Shown: in pieces, positions 8,216 through 16,624 of the stretch
Layout of the letters: each line of letters opens with the position of its first letter
Numbering within the stretch: position 1 is the first letter of the stretch
Notes under the pieces: model-generated
Database searches by the model: none
The model's input: only the letters and a program-made list of their open reading frames with translations
Told to the model about the DNA's origin: nothing
DNA from: Streptomyces himalayensis subsp. himalayensis
GTDB taxonomy: Bacteria > Actinomycetota > Actinomycetes > Streptomycetales > Streptomycetaceae
DNA: 64,000 nucleotides
Direction: 5' to 3'
NCBI RefSeq assembly: GCF_013778455.1
Contig: NZ_JACEHE010000030.1
Coordinates: 1-64,000, forward strand
Position numbers and translations under genes: made by a program

Positions 8216-10113
8216 GGGAGCACCTTCCCCATGTTCAGGGGCAGAGGCTGTGAAGGCCCGGCTACCGTGGGGCCGGTCATCTCGTTCAGCCGGTGCAGCT
8301 GCGCGTAGGTCCCACCGCGCAGGACCAGTTCCTCGTGCGTGCCGCGCTCGACGACGCGGCCGTGGTCGAGGACCACGATCGTTGTGGCGTCGCGAACGGT
8401 GAGCAGATTGTGGGAGATGACGATGGTGGTGCGCCCGGCCATCAGCCGGCGCAGCGGTTCCATGATCCGTCGGCCCGACTGGGCGTCCAGGCCGGTGGTC
8501 GGCTCGTCGAGGAGCAGGACGGGTGCGTCCCTGATCATGGCGCGGGCGATCGCGAGGCGCTGGCGCTGTCCGCCGGACAGGGTGCGGCCTCGCTGCCCCA
8601 CCACGGTGTCGTAGCCGTCGGGAAGCAGTTGGATGAAGTCGTGCGCGTCGGCGGCGCGGGCTGCCGCCACGATGTCGGCTTCGGTCGCGTCCGGGCGGCC
8701 GTAGGCGATGTTCTCCCGCACGGTGCCGTGGAAGACGAGCGTTTCCTGCAGTACCACGGCGACGTTCTCGCGCAGCTCGGACAGCCGTAGTTCTCTGAGA
8801 TCGACACCGTCGAGGCGGACCGCCCCCTCGTCCGGGTCGTAGAAGCGCAACTGGAGCTTCGCGACCGTCGACTTCCCGGCGCCGCTCGCCCCGACCAGTG
8901 CCAGCGTCCCGCCGGGCGCCACATGGAACGACACGCCGGACAGCGCCCATCGGGACGTACCCGGATAACGGAACGACACGCCGTCGAACGCGACGTCCCC
9001 CCGGGCGCGTCCGATCCGCCGGGCGTGGTCGGCTTCGGTGACCTGGGGGCGCTGGTCGAGCAGCTCGATGATCCGTTCGGCGGAGGCGGAAGCCGCGTAG
9101 AACGTGTTCGTGAGGTGGGACAGATCGCGGATCGGGCTGTAGAGCCTGCTGAGCAGTGCGAGGAAGACCAGCAGCCCGCCCAGCGTGAGCTGGCCCTGTG
9201 CCAGCTTCCAGGTGCCGAGTCCCATGACCGCCAGGGCGCCGGCCAGCTCGATGGCGTCGACGATCGGTCCGTAGACGGCGCGGATCCGCGCCGACGTCAT
9301 CGCCGCACGGAACTTGCCGGCGGTCTCGCGGTCGAACCGGTGCTCCTCCCACGCCTGGCGGTTGTACGCCTGCACGAGGGCGACGTTGCCGAGGGACTCC
9401 TCGGCGATCGCGCTGATGGAACCGCTGCGCCGCCTGCGCTCGCGCGACGCGGCCTTGATCAGCCGGGAGAAGTGCCGGGCCGCGTGCCAGAAGAGCGGCA
9501 CGATGACGAGTGCGAGAAGGGTCAGATCCCACTGCAGGTAGAAGAGCAGGCCGAGAAAGACGCCCAGGCGGATCACGTGGTACAGGGCGTTGGCCACCCC
9601 GGACAGGAGGAACGTCTCGACCGCGTCGACGTCGCCGGTGACGCGAGCCAGTACGTCCCCCAACCGCCGCCGCTCGAAGAACCCGAGCGACAGGCTCTGG
9701 ACATGCCGGAACACGTCCGACCGGAGCGCGAGCAGGAAGCGCTCACTGACCCACGTGGACAGCACATCGTCGGCGAACCCCAGAATGCCGGAGCAGACGA
9801 TGAGTCCCAGGTAGGCGAGGGCGATCCACAGGAAGGGGCTCAGGTCACGTGGGACGAGGACATCGTCCACGATGATCTTGAAGAGCCAGATCTCGGCCGC
9901 GTCGATGAGGGGCCCGATGATGCTGAAGCCGAGTATGGGAACGAGCCAGCGTCGGCCACCGCGCGTATAGGGCCAGAAACGCCGGAACACCTCGCGTGGG
10001 GGGACGGCCGGCGCGGCGGCGACGACGGCGTCGGGGTCTTCGGCCACCGACAGCAGGCGCCGCAGGGCAGGACGCCAGACGGGCCGCCGGGTAGGCCGCG
10101 AGACACGCGCCAT
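8212..10113 (-). CDS. ABC exporter half-transporter (fused membrane and ATPase domains)
   Basis: A 633-residue exporter. Six transmembrane helices lie between about residues 55 and 350 (VPILGFSIIGPLIDAAEIWL begins the first), followed by an ATPase domain with Walker A GASGAGKS, Q-loop VVLQET, signature LSGGQRQRLAIARAM, Walker B VLLLDEPTTG and the switch His in VISHNLLTV. There is no N-terminal C39 peptidase domain, so it would not cleave a double-glycine leader. It probably works as a homodimer. The gene lies 90 bp downstream of the 48-residue cationic peptide gene and is translationally coupled to the kinase gene, so peptide or lipid export and a linked phosphorylation step are reasonable ideas. 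Confidence 0.93.
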   Translation of the reverse strand: MARVSRPTRRPVWRPALRRLLSVAEDPDAVVAAAPAVPPREVFRRFWPYTRGGRRWLVPILGFSIIGPLIDAAEIWLFKIIVDDVLVPRDLSPFLWIALAYLGLIVCSGILGFADDVLSTWVSERFLLALRSDVFRHVQSLSLGFFERRRLGDVLARVTGDVDAVETFLLSGVANALYHVIRLGVFLGLLFYLQWDLTLLALVIVPLFWHAARHFSRLIKAASRERRRRSGSISAIAEESLGNVALVQAYNRQAWEEHRFDRETAGKFRAAMTSARIRAVYGPIVDAIELAGALAVMGLGTWKLAQGQLTLGGLLVFLALLSRLYSPIRDLSHLTNTFYAASASAERIIELLDQRPQVTEADHARRIGRARGDVAFDGVSFRYPGTSRWALSGVSFHVAPGGTLALVGASGAGKSTVAKLQLRFYDPDEGAVRLDGVDLRELRLSELRENVAVVLQETLVFHGTVRENIAYGRPDATEADIVAAARAADAHDFIQLLPDGYDTVVGQRGRTLSGGQRQRLAIARAMIRDAPVLLLDEPTTGLDAQSGRRIMEPLRRLMAGRTTIVISHNLLTVRDATTIVVLDHGRVVERGTHEELVLRGGTYAQLHRLNEMTGPTVAGPSQPLPLNMGKVLP

Positions 10114-10203
10114 GGCACGCGTTCCTCAGGTGTGGGATCGCGGGCCGAGCGGACCGAGAGCTCCCGCCTCCGGGCTCCGGCCCGCTCGGCCGTCATATGT
10201 GGG

Positions 10204-10350
10204 TCACCACTTGTGACCGTGGGTGGTGTGACGGCGACGGCGACGGTGGCGGCGCTTGCCGGTCGTGTCGGTTCGCTTCGACGTTGTCTTGTCCTTCTTG
10301 TCGTGATCGTGATCGTGATTGGCGGGACATAGATCACTGAAGATCAGCAT
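10204..10350 (-). CDS. Small cationic His/Arg-rich peptide (48 residues), candidate exported peptide
   Basis: A short gene with an unusually good translation start: GAGGAGG, 6 nt, then ATG. The peptide begins MLIFSDLCPA, continues with an alternating HDHDHD segment and a KKDK stretch, then a Thr/Ser-rich piece, then GKRRHRRRRRH, and ends HTTHGHKW. It has a single Cys (residue 8) and about 19 Lys, Arg and His after residue 10. There is no signal peptide. It is the first gene of a minus-strand unit followed by the ABC exporter and kinase genes. It does not match a precursor class I know. Possible roles are metal binding, nucleic acid or membrane interaction, or a precursor exported by the transporter. 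Confidence 0.6.
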   Translation of the reverse strand: MLIFSDLCPANHDHDHDKKDKTTSKRTDTTGKRRHRRRRRHTTHGHKW

Positions 10351-10552
10351 GAGTTGCCTCCTCAACGTGCCCCCGAACGGGATACGTCTCGGAGCTGCTG
10401 TGGGATGGCGTTTTCCGGGAGATTCTTTGTTCCGGGAGAATCATGCCGCCGTCAGCACGTGCCGCGCGGTGTTGCTCGGTCTCCGACTCTTTCGGCGTGT
10501 CGCCTCTTCTCCGACCGGCATGCGCCCCCTGGTCCACTGGCGTGTCGCGTTG

Positions 10553-11104
10553 TCACCCACCGGCATCCGCGCCCTGCTCCACCGGCGTGTCGGGGGACAG
10601 GAGTGCCGTCGTGGCTCGGGAGTGCAGGGAGTCCAGGACGTCGGTCTGCCGACGAGCCCTGTCGAGCAGTTCCTGGAGCCGGCCGGCGTCCAGCCTGGAG
10701 TCGCGCGCGGCTGCCGTGAGCAGGGAGCGCCAGAGCAACGCCTTGCCCTCGACGCCGATCCGCAGGGCCTCGAGCTCGACGATGGCGGTGAGGCCGGAGC
10801 GGCGGAGCAGACGGCCGTTGGGCTTCAGCCGGCCGACCTTCTCGCCCACCCAGGCCCCGCAGACCTTGTACCGGCGGACGGGAACATCGAGGGATGCCAT
10901 GAGCCGCAGCAGCGTCTGCCGGTCCTGTGAGATTTCGGTAGCGAGGTTCTCCAAGTCAGGGCCGTACGCCGATCCGCGGTGCTCCTGGACCATGCGGCGG
11001 GCAAGCTCGACACCGCCCGTGGCGCCGGCCAAGTGATCGTTGAGATAGATGCCGAGCATTCTCTGCCGAGTGGGACCGTTGGAGTCTCGTGCTGGAACGC
11101 CCAT
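10553..11104 (-). CDS. Uncharacterised helical cytoplasmic protein
   Basis: A 183-residue protein whose ATG at 11104 has GGAGG five bases upstream. It is mostly amphipathic helix: an N-terminal MLGIYLNDHLAGATGGVELA segment, a middle section with LEALRIGVEGKALLWRSLLT, and a charged C-terminal helix LLDRARRQTDVLDSL. No membrane segment, signal or catalytic motif is seen. Proteins starting with this kind of sequence are found as conserved hypothetical proteins in streptomycetes; the function is unknown to me. It is divergent from the small gene at 11306 across a region with inverted repeats. Confidence 0.8.
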   Translation of the reverse strand: MGVPARDSNGPTRQRMLGIYLNDHLAGATGGVELARRMVQEHRGSAYGPDLENLATEISQDRQTLLRLMASLDVPVRRYKVCGAWVGEKVGRLKPNGRLLRRSGLTAIVELEALRIGVEGKALLWRSLLTAAARDSRLDAGRLQELLDRARRQTDVLDSLHSRATTALLSPDTPVEQGADAGG

Positions 11105-11164
11105 GATGTCCTCCGGACTCTGGAACCCCGCGAGACCGGCCGAGTTCCCCCACACCAGCACCTC

Positions 11165-11244
11165 GGAAACGCCCCCCTTCGGGCGGACGGCGGGAGTTTG
11201 ACGACAGGGCCTAGGAACGGTGCTCCTGAAGGGGTGTTTCTAGG
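11165..11244. promoter_or_regulatory. Inverted repeats in a divergent promoter region
   Basis: Two interleaved imperfect inverted repeats lie between the divergent genes starting at 11104 and 11306: CCTAGGAAC (11210-11218) with GTTTCTAGG (11236-11244), and GAAACGCCCCCCTTC (about 11166-11180) with GAAGGGGTGTTTC (11228-11240). They may be shared operator half-sites or a hairpin. No promoter hexamers are convincing. Confidence 0.35.
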
Positions 11245-11305
11245 GGCATCATGAAAGGGAGGCTCAATTGTCCGCCATGTGGGGTTTCGTCTGTGGGAGG
11301 CCGTC

Positions 11306-11545
11306 ATGCAGACCGTCGAGCGTTACCGGCTGACCTTCACCGACCGGGGATCGTCGGGGGCCGGTGTCGTGACGGACGAGGTGATCGTCGAGCGCACCGA
11401 CGCTCTCGGGCCGGGCGGAAACCCGGTGTACAGCGACCCCACCGGGATACTCCGTGCCGAGATCAGCCCGGCGGGCGAGGTACGGATGCTGGCCACCGGC
11501 GTCTATCAGTCGCCGCAGGCACCCCGTGCCGAACCGTTGCCCTGA
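11306..11545 (+). CDS. Small conserved actinobacterial protein (DUF6296-like)
   Basis: A 79-residue soluble protein with GGGAGG five bases before the ATG. The sequence (VERYRLTFTDRG, DEVIVERTDALGPGGNPVYS, TGILRAEISPAGEVRML) looks like a small beta-rich domain and resembles what I remember as DUF6296, a streptomycete family of unknown function. No catalytic residues are evident. The name rests on memory of the family, not on a search. Confidence 0.75.
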   Translation: MQTVERYRLTFTDRGSSGAGVVTDEVIVERTDALGPGGNPVYSDPTGILRAEISPAGEVRMLATGVYQSPQAPRAEPLP

Positions 11546-11719
11546 TACGACCGCGCCCTTGCGGGGCGTACCAACCGGTCTCTGCCGCCATCTGCACCAG
11601 GCCCGTCGTGGGCGGAGGGGTGTCGGGAGTACGCGCGAACCTCCGAGCCGTGAACACGCCCACGAGCCGGACGACGTCCGATGGCGATGCCGGTCGTGGG
11701 CGCGGCCGGCGCAGAGTGG

Positions 11720-11799
11720 CCCGGCTGCCCGGCTGCCCGGCTGCCCGGCTGACCGGCGCCCCGGCTGACCGGCGCCCCGGCTGACCGGCGCCCCGGCGC
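11720..11799. repeat. Two adjacent GC-rich tandem repeats
   Basis: Four units of the 8-mer CGGCTGCC run into three units of the 17-mer CGGCTGACCGGCGCCCC. Both share the CGGCTG core, suggesting slippage expansion. The 297-bp stretch from 11546 to 11842 holds nothing else I can support. Confidence 0.8.
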
Positions 11800-11842
11800 C
11801 CGGACGGTGACGGAGCGAGAAGGCGGTCGGCATACTGGCGCC

Positions 11843-12203
11843 ATGCGGCAGGCCTACGTCCACGAGGCGGTCCTCGTCATGGAGCGGGACGCGGACACGC
11901 AGGCGCCGGGGGCGGCGATCACCATGGCGCTGTGCGGCCACTGGGAGCATCAGCCGCCCTGCCCGCTGGCCCCGTACCACACCCGCGCGGAACGGGTGGG
12001 CGAGCGGGTGCTGCTCCGCACGTTGTTCGCCGCCGACCCCGCCACCGAGCACGTGGTGCGCGACCGCATATGATCTTGCTCTGTCCACCGGCCGGCTCCA
12101 GGGCCCGGACACGCTGGTCACCCGCTGGCGCCTGCACGGCAGTCGGCGCGGCGACGTGACCGCCGATGAGGCTCGCCATGCCGAGCGACTGATGGGCGCG
12201 TGA
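11843..12203 (+). pseudogene. Small conserved protein gene interrupted by a +1 frameshift
   Basis: Frame one encodes 76 residues from the ATG at 11843 (MRQAYVHEAVLVMERDADTQ, ending ATEHVVRDRI) and stops at 12073. Shifting by one base at about 12071 continues in a natural-looking way with DLALSTGRLQGPDTLVTRWR and ends ARHAERLMGA at 12203, giving a protein of about 121 residues. One extra T in ATATGAT would explain the break. The upstream part alone could still be made. A sequencing error, a real mutation or programmed shifting are all possible; no slippery heptamer stands out. Function unknown. Confidence 0.6.
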
Positions 12204-12276
12204 CGAGAGACCGGGCAGCTGCCGAGGCCTCCGGTCCGGCCGCGCTTGCCCCGCCTCCATGCGGCTGCTCTGATGG

Positions 12277-13524
12277 GTGGCCGTGACGGCAGCAAGCGCG
12301 ACCGAGACGGTCGAAGCGGTGTTCAGGATCGAGTCGGCGCGGATCATCGCAGGTGTCGCCCGCATAGTGCGGGACGTGGGTATCGCCGAGGAACTCGCGC
12401 AGGACGCCCTCGTCGCCGCGCTGGAGCGGTGGCCGGAATCGGGTGTCCCTGACAGGCCGGGCGCCTGGCTCATGGCCACCGCCAAACACCGCGCGATCGA
12501 TCTCGTACGCCGCAAGGAGACGTACGCGCGCAAGCTGGCAGAGGTGGGGCGGGCCATGGAGGACGTGCCGCCGCCCGAGCCGGCCGACGCGGACGACATC
12601 GACGACGATCTGCTGCGGCTGATCTTCACCGCGTGCCACCCCGTACTGTCCCCGCAGGCCCGGATCGCGCTCACCCTGCGTCTCCTGGGCGGCCTGACGA
12701 CAGAGGAGATCGCACGCGCGTTCCTGACCTCGGAACCGACGGTCGCCCAACGCATCGTCCGCGCGAAACGGACGCTCGCCAAGGCCCAGGTCCCCTTCGA
12801 AGTCCCCTACGGCTCCGAGCGCGCCGCTCGCCTCTCGTCGGTTCTCGAGGTCATCTACCTCATCTTCAACGAGGGGTACTCCGCCACAGCCGGCGACGAC
12901 CTGGTGCGACCGGCCCTGTGCGAGGACGCGCTCCGCCTGGCGCGTGTCCTGGCCGGCCTGACACCCAAGGAGCCCGAAGTCCACGGCCTGGTCTCACTCC
13001 TGGAGTTCCAGGCCTCTCGCATCGCGGCCCGCACGGGCCCCGACGGCGAGCCGGTGCTCCTCGCCGACCAGAACCGCTCCAAATGGAACCGCATGCTCAT
13101 CCGCCGCGGCATCGAGGCCCTGCAGCGTGCGGGCCACGGTCCGTACTCCGTCCAGGCCGCGATCGCGGCGTGCCACGCACAGGCGATCCGGTACGAGGAC
13201 ACGGACTGGACGACGATCGCCGCCCTGTACGGCCGGCTGATGACCCTGACGCCCTCCCCGGTGGTGCAGCTGAACCGGGCCGTCGCCGTCGCGATGTCGC
13301 AAGGCCCGGAGGCCGGCCTGCAGCTGGTCGACGCCCTGACGGACGAACCGGCCCTCAAGGACTACCACTTGCTGCCGAGCGTCCGCGGGGATCTGCTGGA
13401 GCGCCTCGGGAGGAGGGAGGAGGCGCGTGCCGAGTTCGAGAGGGCGGCGTCCCTGACCCGTAACGCACGTGAGAGAGAGCTGCTCATGGAGCGGGCAGCA
13501 TCCCAGGGGCGGGGCGGTGCCTGA
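12277..13524 (+). CDS. ECF42-type sigma factor with C-terminal extension
   Basis: A 415-residue sigma factor, far longer than an ordinary ECF protein. Region 2 lies at about residues 14-85 (VRDVGIAEELAQDALVAALE, then RPGAWLMATAKHRAIDLVRR), region 4 at about 115-170 (RLLGGLTTEEIARAFLTSEP), and a C-terminal extension of about 240 residues is helical and TPR-like (QLNRAVAVAMSQGPEAGLQL, RGDLLERLGRREEARAEFER). The start is GTG 12277 or GTG 12283. This architecture is that of ECF42, whose members usually sit beside a DGPF/YCII-domain protein thought to be connected to control; none is present here. No anti-sigma gene follows. Confidence 0.92.
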   Translation: MAVTAASATETVEAVFRIESARIIAGVARIVRDVGIAEELAQDALVAALERWPESGVPDRPGAWLMATAKHRAIDLVRRKETYARKLAEVGRAMEDVPPPEPADADDIDDDLLRLIFTACHPVLSPQARIALTLRLLGGLTTEEIARAFLTSEPTVAQRIVRAKRTLAKAQVPFEVPYGSERAARLSSVLEVIYLIFNEGYSATAGDDLVRPALCEDALRLARVLAGLTPKEPEVHGLVSLLEFQASRIAARTGPDGEPVLLADQNRSKWNRMLIRRGIEALQRAGHGPYSVQAAIAACHAQAIRYEDTDWTTIAALYGRLMTLTPSPVVQLNRAVAVAMSQGPEAGLQLVDALTDEPALKDYHLLPSVRGDLLERLGRREEARAEFERAASLTRNARERELLMERAASQGRGGA

Positions 13525-13609
13525 CCGCTCCCTCGCGTTGAATTCCCTTTTCACGGCGTCGGCGCCGACCAGAAGGTCGGCGCCGTAGCCGTCCGGCAGC
13601 ATGGCCTGT

Positions 13610-14026
13610 CTAACCGGGAGCGGTTCCCGTGCTGCCGGCGAAGAGGACGGTGGCCAGTTCGTCGTCCAGCGACGTGCGGATCTTGTCCGTCACGCCGCCT
13701 TGCACGGCGTCACCGACGACCTCGATCACCGAACGTGCATCGTGGACCGCCTTGGGGACATCCTTCCCCTCGCGCCGAGCGACCCGGTCGAAGAACTCCT
13801 GCCGGGTCATGCGCACGCCCGTAACGGGGTGGTCCGGGGACGTCTCGACACGCCGCATGTGCTCACCGATCTCCTGCGGCAGCTGAGCGGCCACGTTCTC
13901 CGACAGTCCGGCAGGGATGCGTTCGGCAAGCGTCTCCAGCGTCGCCCGGGTCGCCGCCTCGGCCGCGCCCCGGCTGTCCAGCCGGGCACGGGCCTGCACC
14001 TGGCCGATGAATTCGTCATGCTGCAT
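13610..14026 (-). CDS. DUF2267 domain protein
   Basis: A 138-residue soluble protein with GGAGGT eight bases before the ATG. It matches DUF2267: MQHDEFIGQVQARARLDSRG, ATRATLETLAERIPAGLSEN, VAAQLPQEI, and MTRQEFFDRVARREG, i.e. two repeats of a four-helix unit. The family is often annotated near stress and general-protection genes; its biochemical function is unknown. Here it is divergent from the CsbD gene across 190 bp. Confidence 0.9.
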   Translation of the reverse strand: MQHDEFIGQVQARARLDSRGAAEAATRATLETLAERIPAGLSENVAAQLPQEIGEHMRRVETSPDHPVTGVRMTRQEFFDRVARREGKDVPKAVHDARSVIEVVGDAVQGGVTDKIRTSLDDELATVLFAGSTGTAPG

Positions 14027-14145
14027 CGCCGCTCACCTCCAGTGAAGGTCCCAGCTCAGGTCCCGCGACCGTCCCAGCTCCGGGTAGCCCAAATCACGAG
14101 GACAAAACGACCGCGCCGGGCGATCCGTACCGCTCTCGCGCCGCC

Positions 14146-14170
14146 GGTTCGGTCGCCTGATTACGGGTAC
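14146..14170 (+). promoter_or_regulatory. SigB/SigF-like promoter for the CsbD gene
   Basis: GGTT at 14146-14149, a 15-bp spacer, then GGGTAC at 14165-14170. This fits the published streptomycete SigB consensus GNNT-N14-16-GGGTAC/T. It lies 48 bp before the csbD ATG, and CsbD proteins are classical general-stress sigma targets, which supports the call. Confidence 0.65.
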
Positions 14171-14217
14171 GCGCAGATTGTTGCCATCAGAACCCGAGAA
14201 CCGCTGGGAGATATGTG

Positions 14218-14400
14218 ATGGCCAGAAAAGACAAAGCCTCGAACGCCGCCCAGAAGATGAAGGGCAAGGCGAAAGAAACAGCCGGCAAGCTGACCGACGA
14301 TGAGCGACTGGAGCGCGAGGGCAAGACCGAGGAAGCCAAGGGCGACGTCAAGCAGGCCGGAGAAAGCGTCAAGGATGCGCTCAAGCGGGGACGGCGGTGA
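14218..14400 (+). CDS. CsbD-family stress protein
   Basis: A 60-residue highly charged, Lys/Glu-rich, probably largely helical or disordered protein. ARKDKASNAAQKMKGKAKET, then AGKLTDDERLEREGKTEEA and KGDVKQAGESV reproduce the CsbD family pattern, in which these small proteins accumulate under stress. I prefer the ATG at 14218 to the GTG at 14215 because GGGAG is spaced suitably. The SigB-like promoter upstream and the terminator downstream make it a self-contained unit. Confidence 0.93.
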   Translation: MARKDKASNAAQKMKGKAKETAGKLTDDERLEREGKTEEAKGDVKQAGESVKDALKRGRR

Positions 14401-14423
14401 TCCGCGAAGGCCGCACTCTTTTC

Positions 14424-14458
14424 AAGCCTGGACGCCTTGGCGGCGTCCAGGCTTTTCG
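14424..14458 (+). terminator. Rho-independent terminator after csbD
   Basis: A perfect 13-bp stem AAGCCTGGACGCC / GGCGTCCAGGCTT with a 5-nt loop, followed by TTCGTGTTT. It begins 23 bp after the CsbD stop codon. Confidence 0.85.
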
Positions 14459-14671
14459 TGTTTCGGCATGCACTCGGACGGGACTGCGGCAGGGCTCGCG
14501 GCCGGATTTCCGTGCCCCAGGCACCGAAGCTGCGCCAGAGCGCATCAGAATCGCCGAATACCCCTCAGTTCGGCGCCGCGGCTTCCCGCTGCCGTGGTTT
14601 GCCGACCCCGCGACTCGTAGCCTGAAGAACGGAGTCGACGGCAAGGGGGCAGACGCTTCAGGGAGGCCGAC

Positions 14672-16558
14672 GTGACCGTTGAGGCCGAAGCGGCCGGGGG
14701 CCGTTCGCGCACTCCGGGCGGATCCCCGGGCGCCGACACAGGCAGCAGCACGACCCGCTACCTGCCGGTCGCCGACCACGGCCTGATCGGCGATCTGCGC
14801 AGCGCCGCACTGGTGGGCACGAACGGGACCATCGACTGGTACTGCTGCACGCGCTTCGACGCGCCCAGCGTCTTCGCCTCGATCCTCGACGCCGACAGGG
14901 GAGGATCGTTCGAACTCGCCGCGGATCTTCCGGCGCGTACGAAGCAGTTCTACTTCCCCGACACCAACGTGCTGATCACCCGCTTCTTCGCGGAAGACGG
15001 AGTCGGGGAGATCCAGGACTTCATGCCGGTCGTCGACGACTCCCGCGAGGCCGACCGGCACCGGCTGATCCGCCGCGTGGTGTGCGTACGGGGATCGCTG
15101 CCGTTCCGGGCCCGTGTGGCGCCCCGCTTCGATTACGGGACGCAGCCGCACACCGTGCAGGCGCTGGGCGGCCAGGCGATCTTCGAATCGCCGACTCTCA
15201 CTCTCGCCCTGACGTCCACTGTCCCACTCGAGATCAGCGGCCCGGACGTGTGGTCGCTGTTCAAGCTGCACGAGGGCGAGTCCGCCGTCTTCGCACTGGA
15301 CCGGGTCGGCGAGGACGTGGCCCCCCGCTTCTGCCCGCTGACCGAGGCGGAACATCAGTTCAACGCCACTGTCGGCTACTGGCGGCGGTGGGTGTCCCGG
15401 TCCCGCTACCGGGGCCGCTGGCGGGAGATGGTGCACCGCTCCGCCCTCACCCTGAAGCTGCTCACTTACGCCCCGACCGGCGCCATCATCGCCGCGCCGA
15501 CCACCAGCCTGCCCGAACAGATCGGCGGCGAGCGCAACTGGGACTACCGGTTCGTATGGATCCGTGATGCCGCGTTCTGCGTCTACGCGATGCTCAGGCT
15601 CGGGTTCACCGATGAGGCGGAAGCCTTCATGGGTTACCTCTCCGAGCACGTCCGCGACGACCCGTCCGTGGCGATCGGCCCCACAGGACCCCTCCAGATC
15701 ATGTACGGCATCGACGGGCGCCATGAGCTGCCCGAGCGGGAACTGTCCCATCTGGAGGGCTACTGCGGCTCCGCCCCCGTACGCATCGGCAACGACGCCG
15801 TCAACCAACTTCAGCTGGACATCTACGGGGCGCTCATCGACTCCCTCTACCTCTACGACAAGTGGGGCCGGCCCATCTCCAGCGCCCACTGGGACCGCAT
15901 CTGCGAGCTGGTCGAGTGGGTGTGCGAGCACTGGGACCAACCCGACGAGGGGGTCTGGGAGACCCGCGGCGGCCGCAAGGCGTTCCTCTACTCCCGGCTG
16001 ATGTGCTGGGTCGCGATCGAACGGGCCATGCGGCTCGCGCAGCACCGCGGACTTCCCGCCGACCAGGTGCGCTGGGGGCAGGCCCGGGACGCGATCTACC
16101 GCCGGATCATGAGCCGCGGCTGGTCGGAGAAGCGGCACGCATTCGTCCAGTACGAGGGCGGCGACGTCCTCGACGCATCCGTGCTGATGATGCCCTTGGC
16201 GAAGTTCATCTCGCCCATCGACCCCAAATGGCTGGCCACGCTGGACGCCCTCGGCGAGGATCTGGTGTCCGACTCGCTTGTCTACCGCTACGACCCGCAG
16301 GCCAGCCCGGACGGGCTGCGCGGCGAGGAGGGCACCTTCTCGATCTGCTCGTTCTGGTACGTCGAGGCACTGACCCGCGCCGGCCGCCTGGACGAGGCAC
16401 GGCTCGCGTTCGAGAAGATGCTCACGTACGCCAACCACCTCGGCCTGTACGCCGAGGAGATCGGCCACACCGGGGAGCAGCGCGGCAACTTCCCCCAGGC
16501 CTTCACCCATCTGTCACTGATCAGCGCGGCCTTCAATCTCGACCGTGCGCTCGGCTAG
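14672..16558 (+). CDS. Glycoside hydrolase family 15 (glucoamylase/trehalase type)
   Basis: A 628-residue cytoplasmic enzyme with GGGAGG before a GTG start. An N-terminal beta-sandwich domain (LPVADHGLIGDLRSAALVGT, DWYCCTRFDAPSVFASILD) precedes an (alpha/alpha)6 barrel. The barrel carries NWDYRFVWIRDAAFCVYAML, EGYCGSAPVRIGNDA, and EEGTFSICSFWYVEAL, the last containing a catalytic-type Glu. Such proteins in actinobacteria hydrolyse trehalose or alpha-glucans; the sequence alone does not decide. No signal peptide is seen, so it acts inside the cell. It stands alone in its operon. Confidence 0.92.
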   Translation: MTVEAEAAGGRSRTPGGSPGADTGSSTTRYLPVADHGLIGDLRSAALVGTNGTIDWYCCTRFDAPSVFASILDADRGGSFELAADLPARTKQFYFPDTNVLITRFFAEDGVGEIQDFMPVVDDSREADRHRLIRRVVCVRGSLPFRARVAPRFDYGTQPHTVQALGGQAIFESPTLTLALTSTVPLEISGPDVWSLFKLHEGESAVFALDRVGEDVAPRFCPLTEAEHQFNATVGYWRRWVSRSRYRGRWREMVHRSALTLKLLTYAPTGAIIAAPTTSLPEQIGGERNWDYRFVWIRDAAFCVYAMLRLGFTDEAEAFMGYLSEHVRDDPSVAIGPTGPLQIMYGIDGRHELPERELSHLEGYCGSAPVRIGNDAVNQLQLDIYGALIDSLYLYDKWGRPISSAHWDRICELVEWVCEHWDQPDEGVWETRGGRKAFLYSRLMCWVAIERAMRLAQHRGLPADQVRWGQARDAIYRRIMSRGWSEKRHAFVQYEGGDVLDASVLMMPLAKFISPIDPKWLATLDALGEDLVSDSLVYRYDPQASPDGLRGEEGTFSICSFWYVEALTRAGRLDEARLAFEKMLTYANHLGLYAEEIGHTGEQRGNFPQAFTHLSLISAAFNLDRALG

Positions 16559-16624
16559 CCACGCGGACAGGATGCGCCGGCCCGTGCTCGGAACACCGTG
16601 ATCGGAGCGCCGGGAAAGGAGCTC

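Noticed and set aside
8212..10113. ABC exporter as a bacteriocin-processing transporter
   Set aside because: It lacks the N-terminal C39 peptidase domain and the small peptide lacks a double-glycine leader.
11720..11799. GC-rich repeats as a replication origin or iteron cluster
   Set aside because: Units are 8 and 17 bp slippage products without DnaA-like boxes or a replication gene nearby.
14381..16510. Long minus-strand frame of 709 codons
   Set aside because: Antisense to the GH15 gene and without recognisable domains; typical of high-GC DNA.
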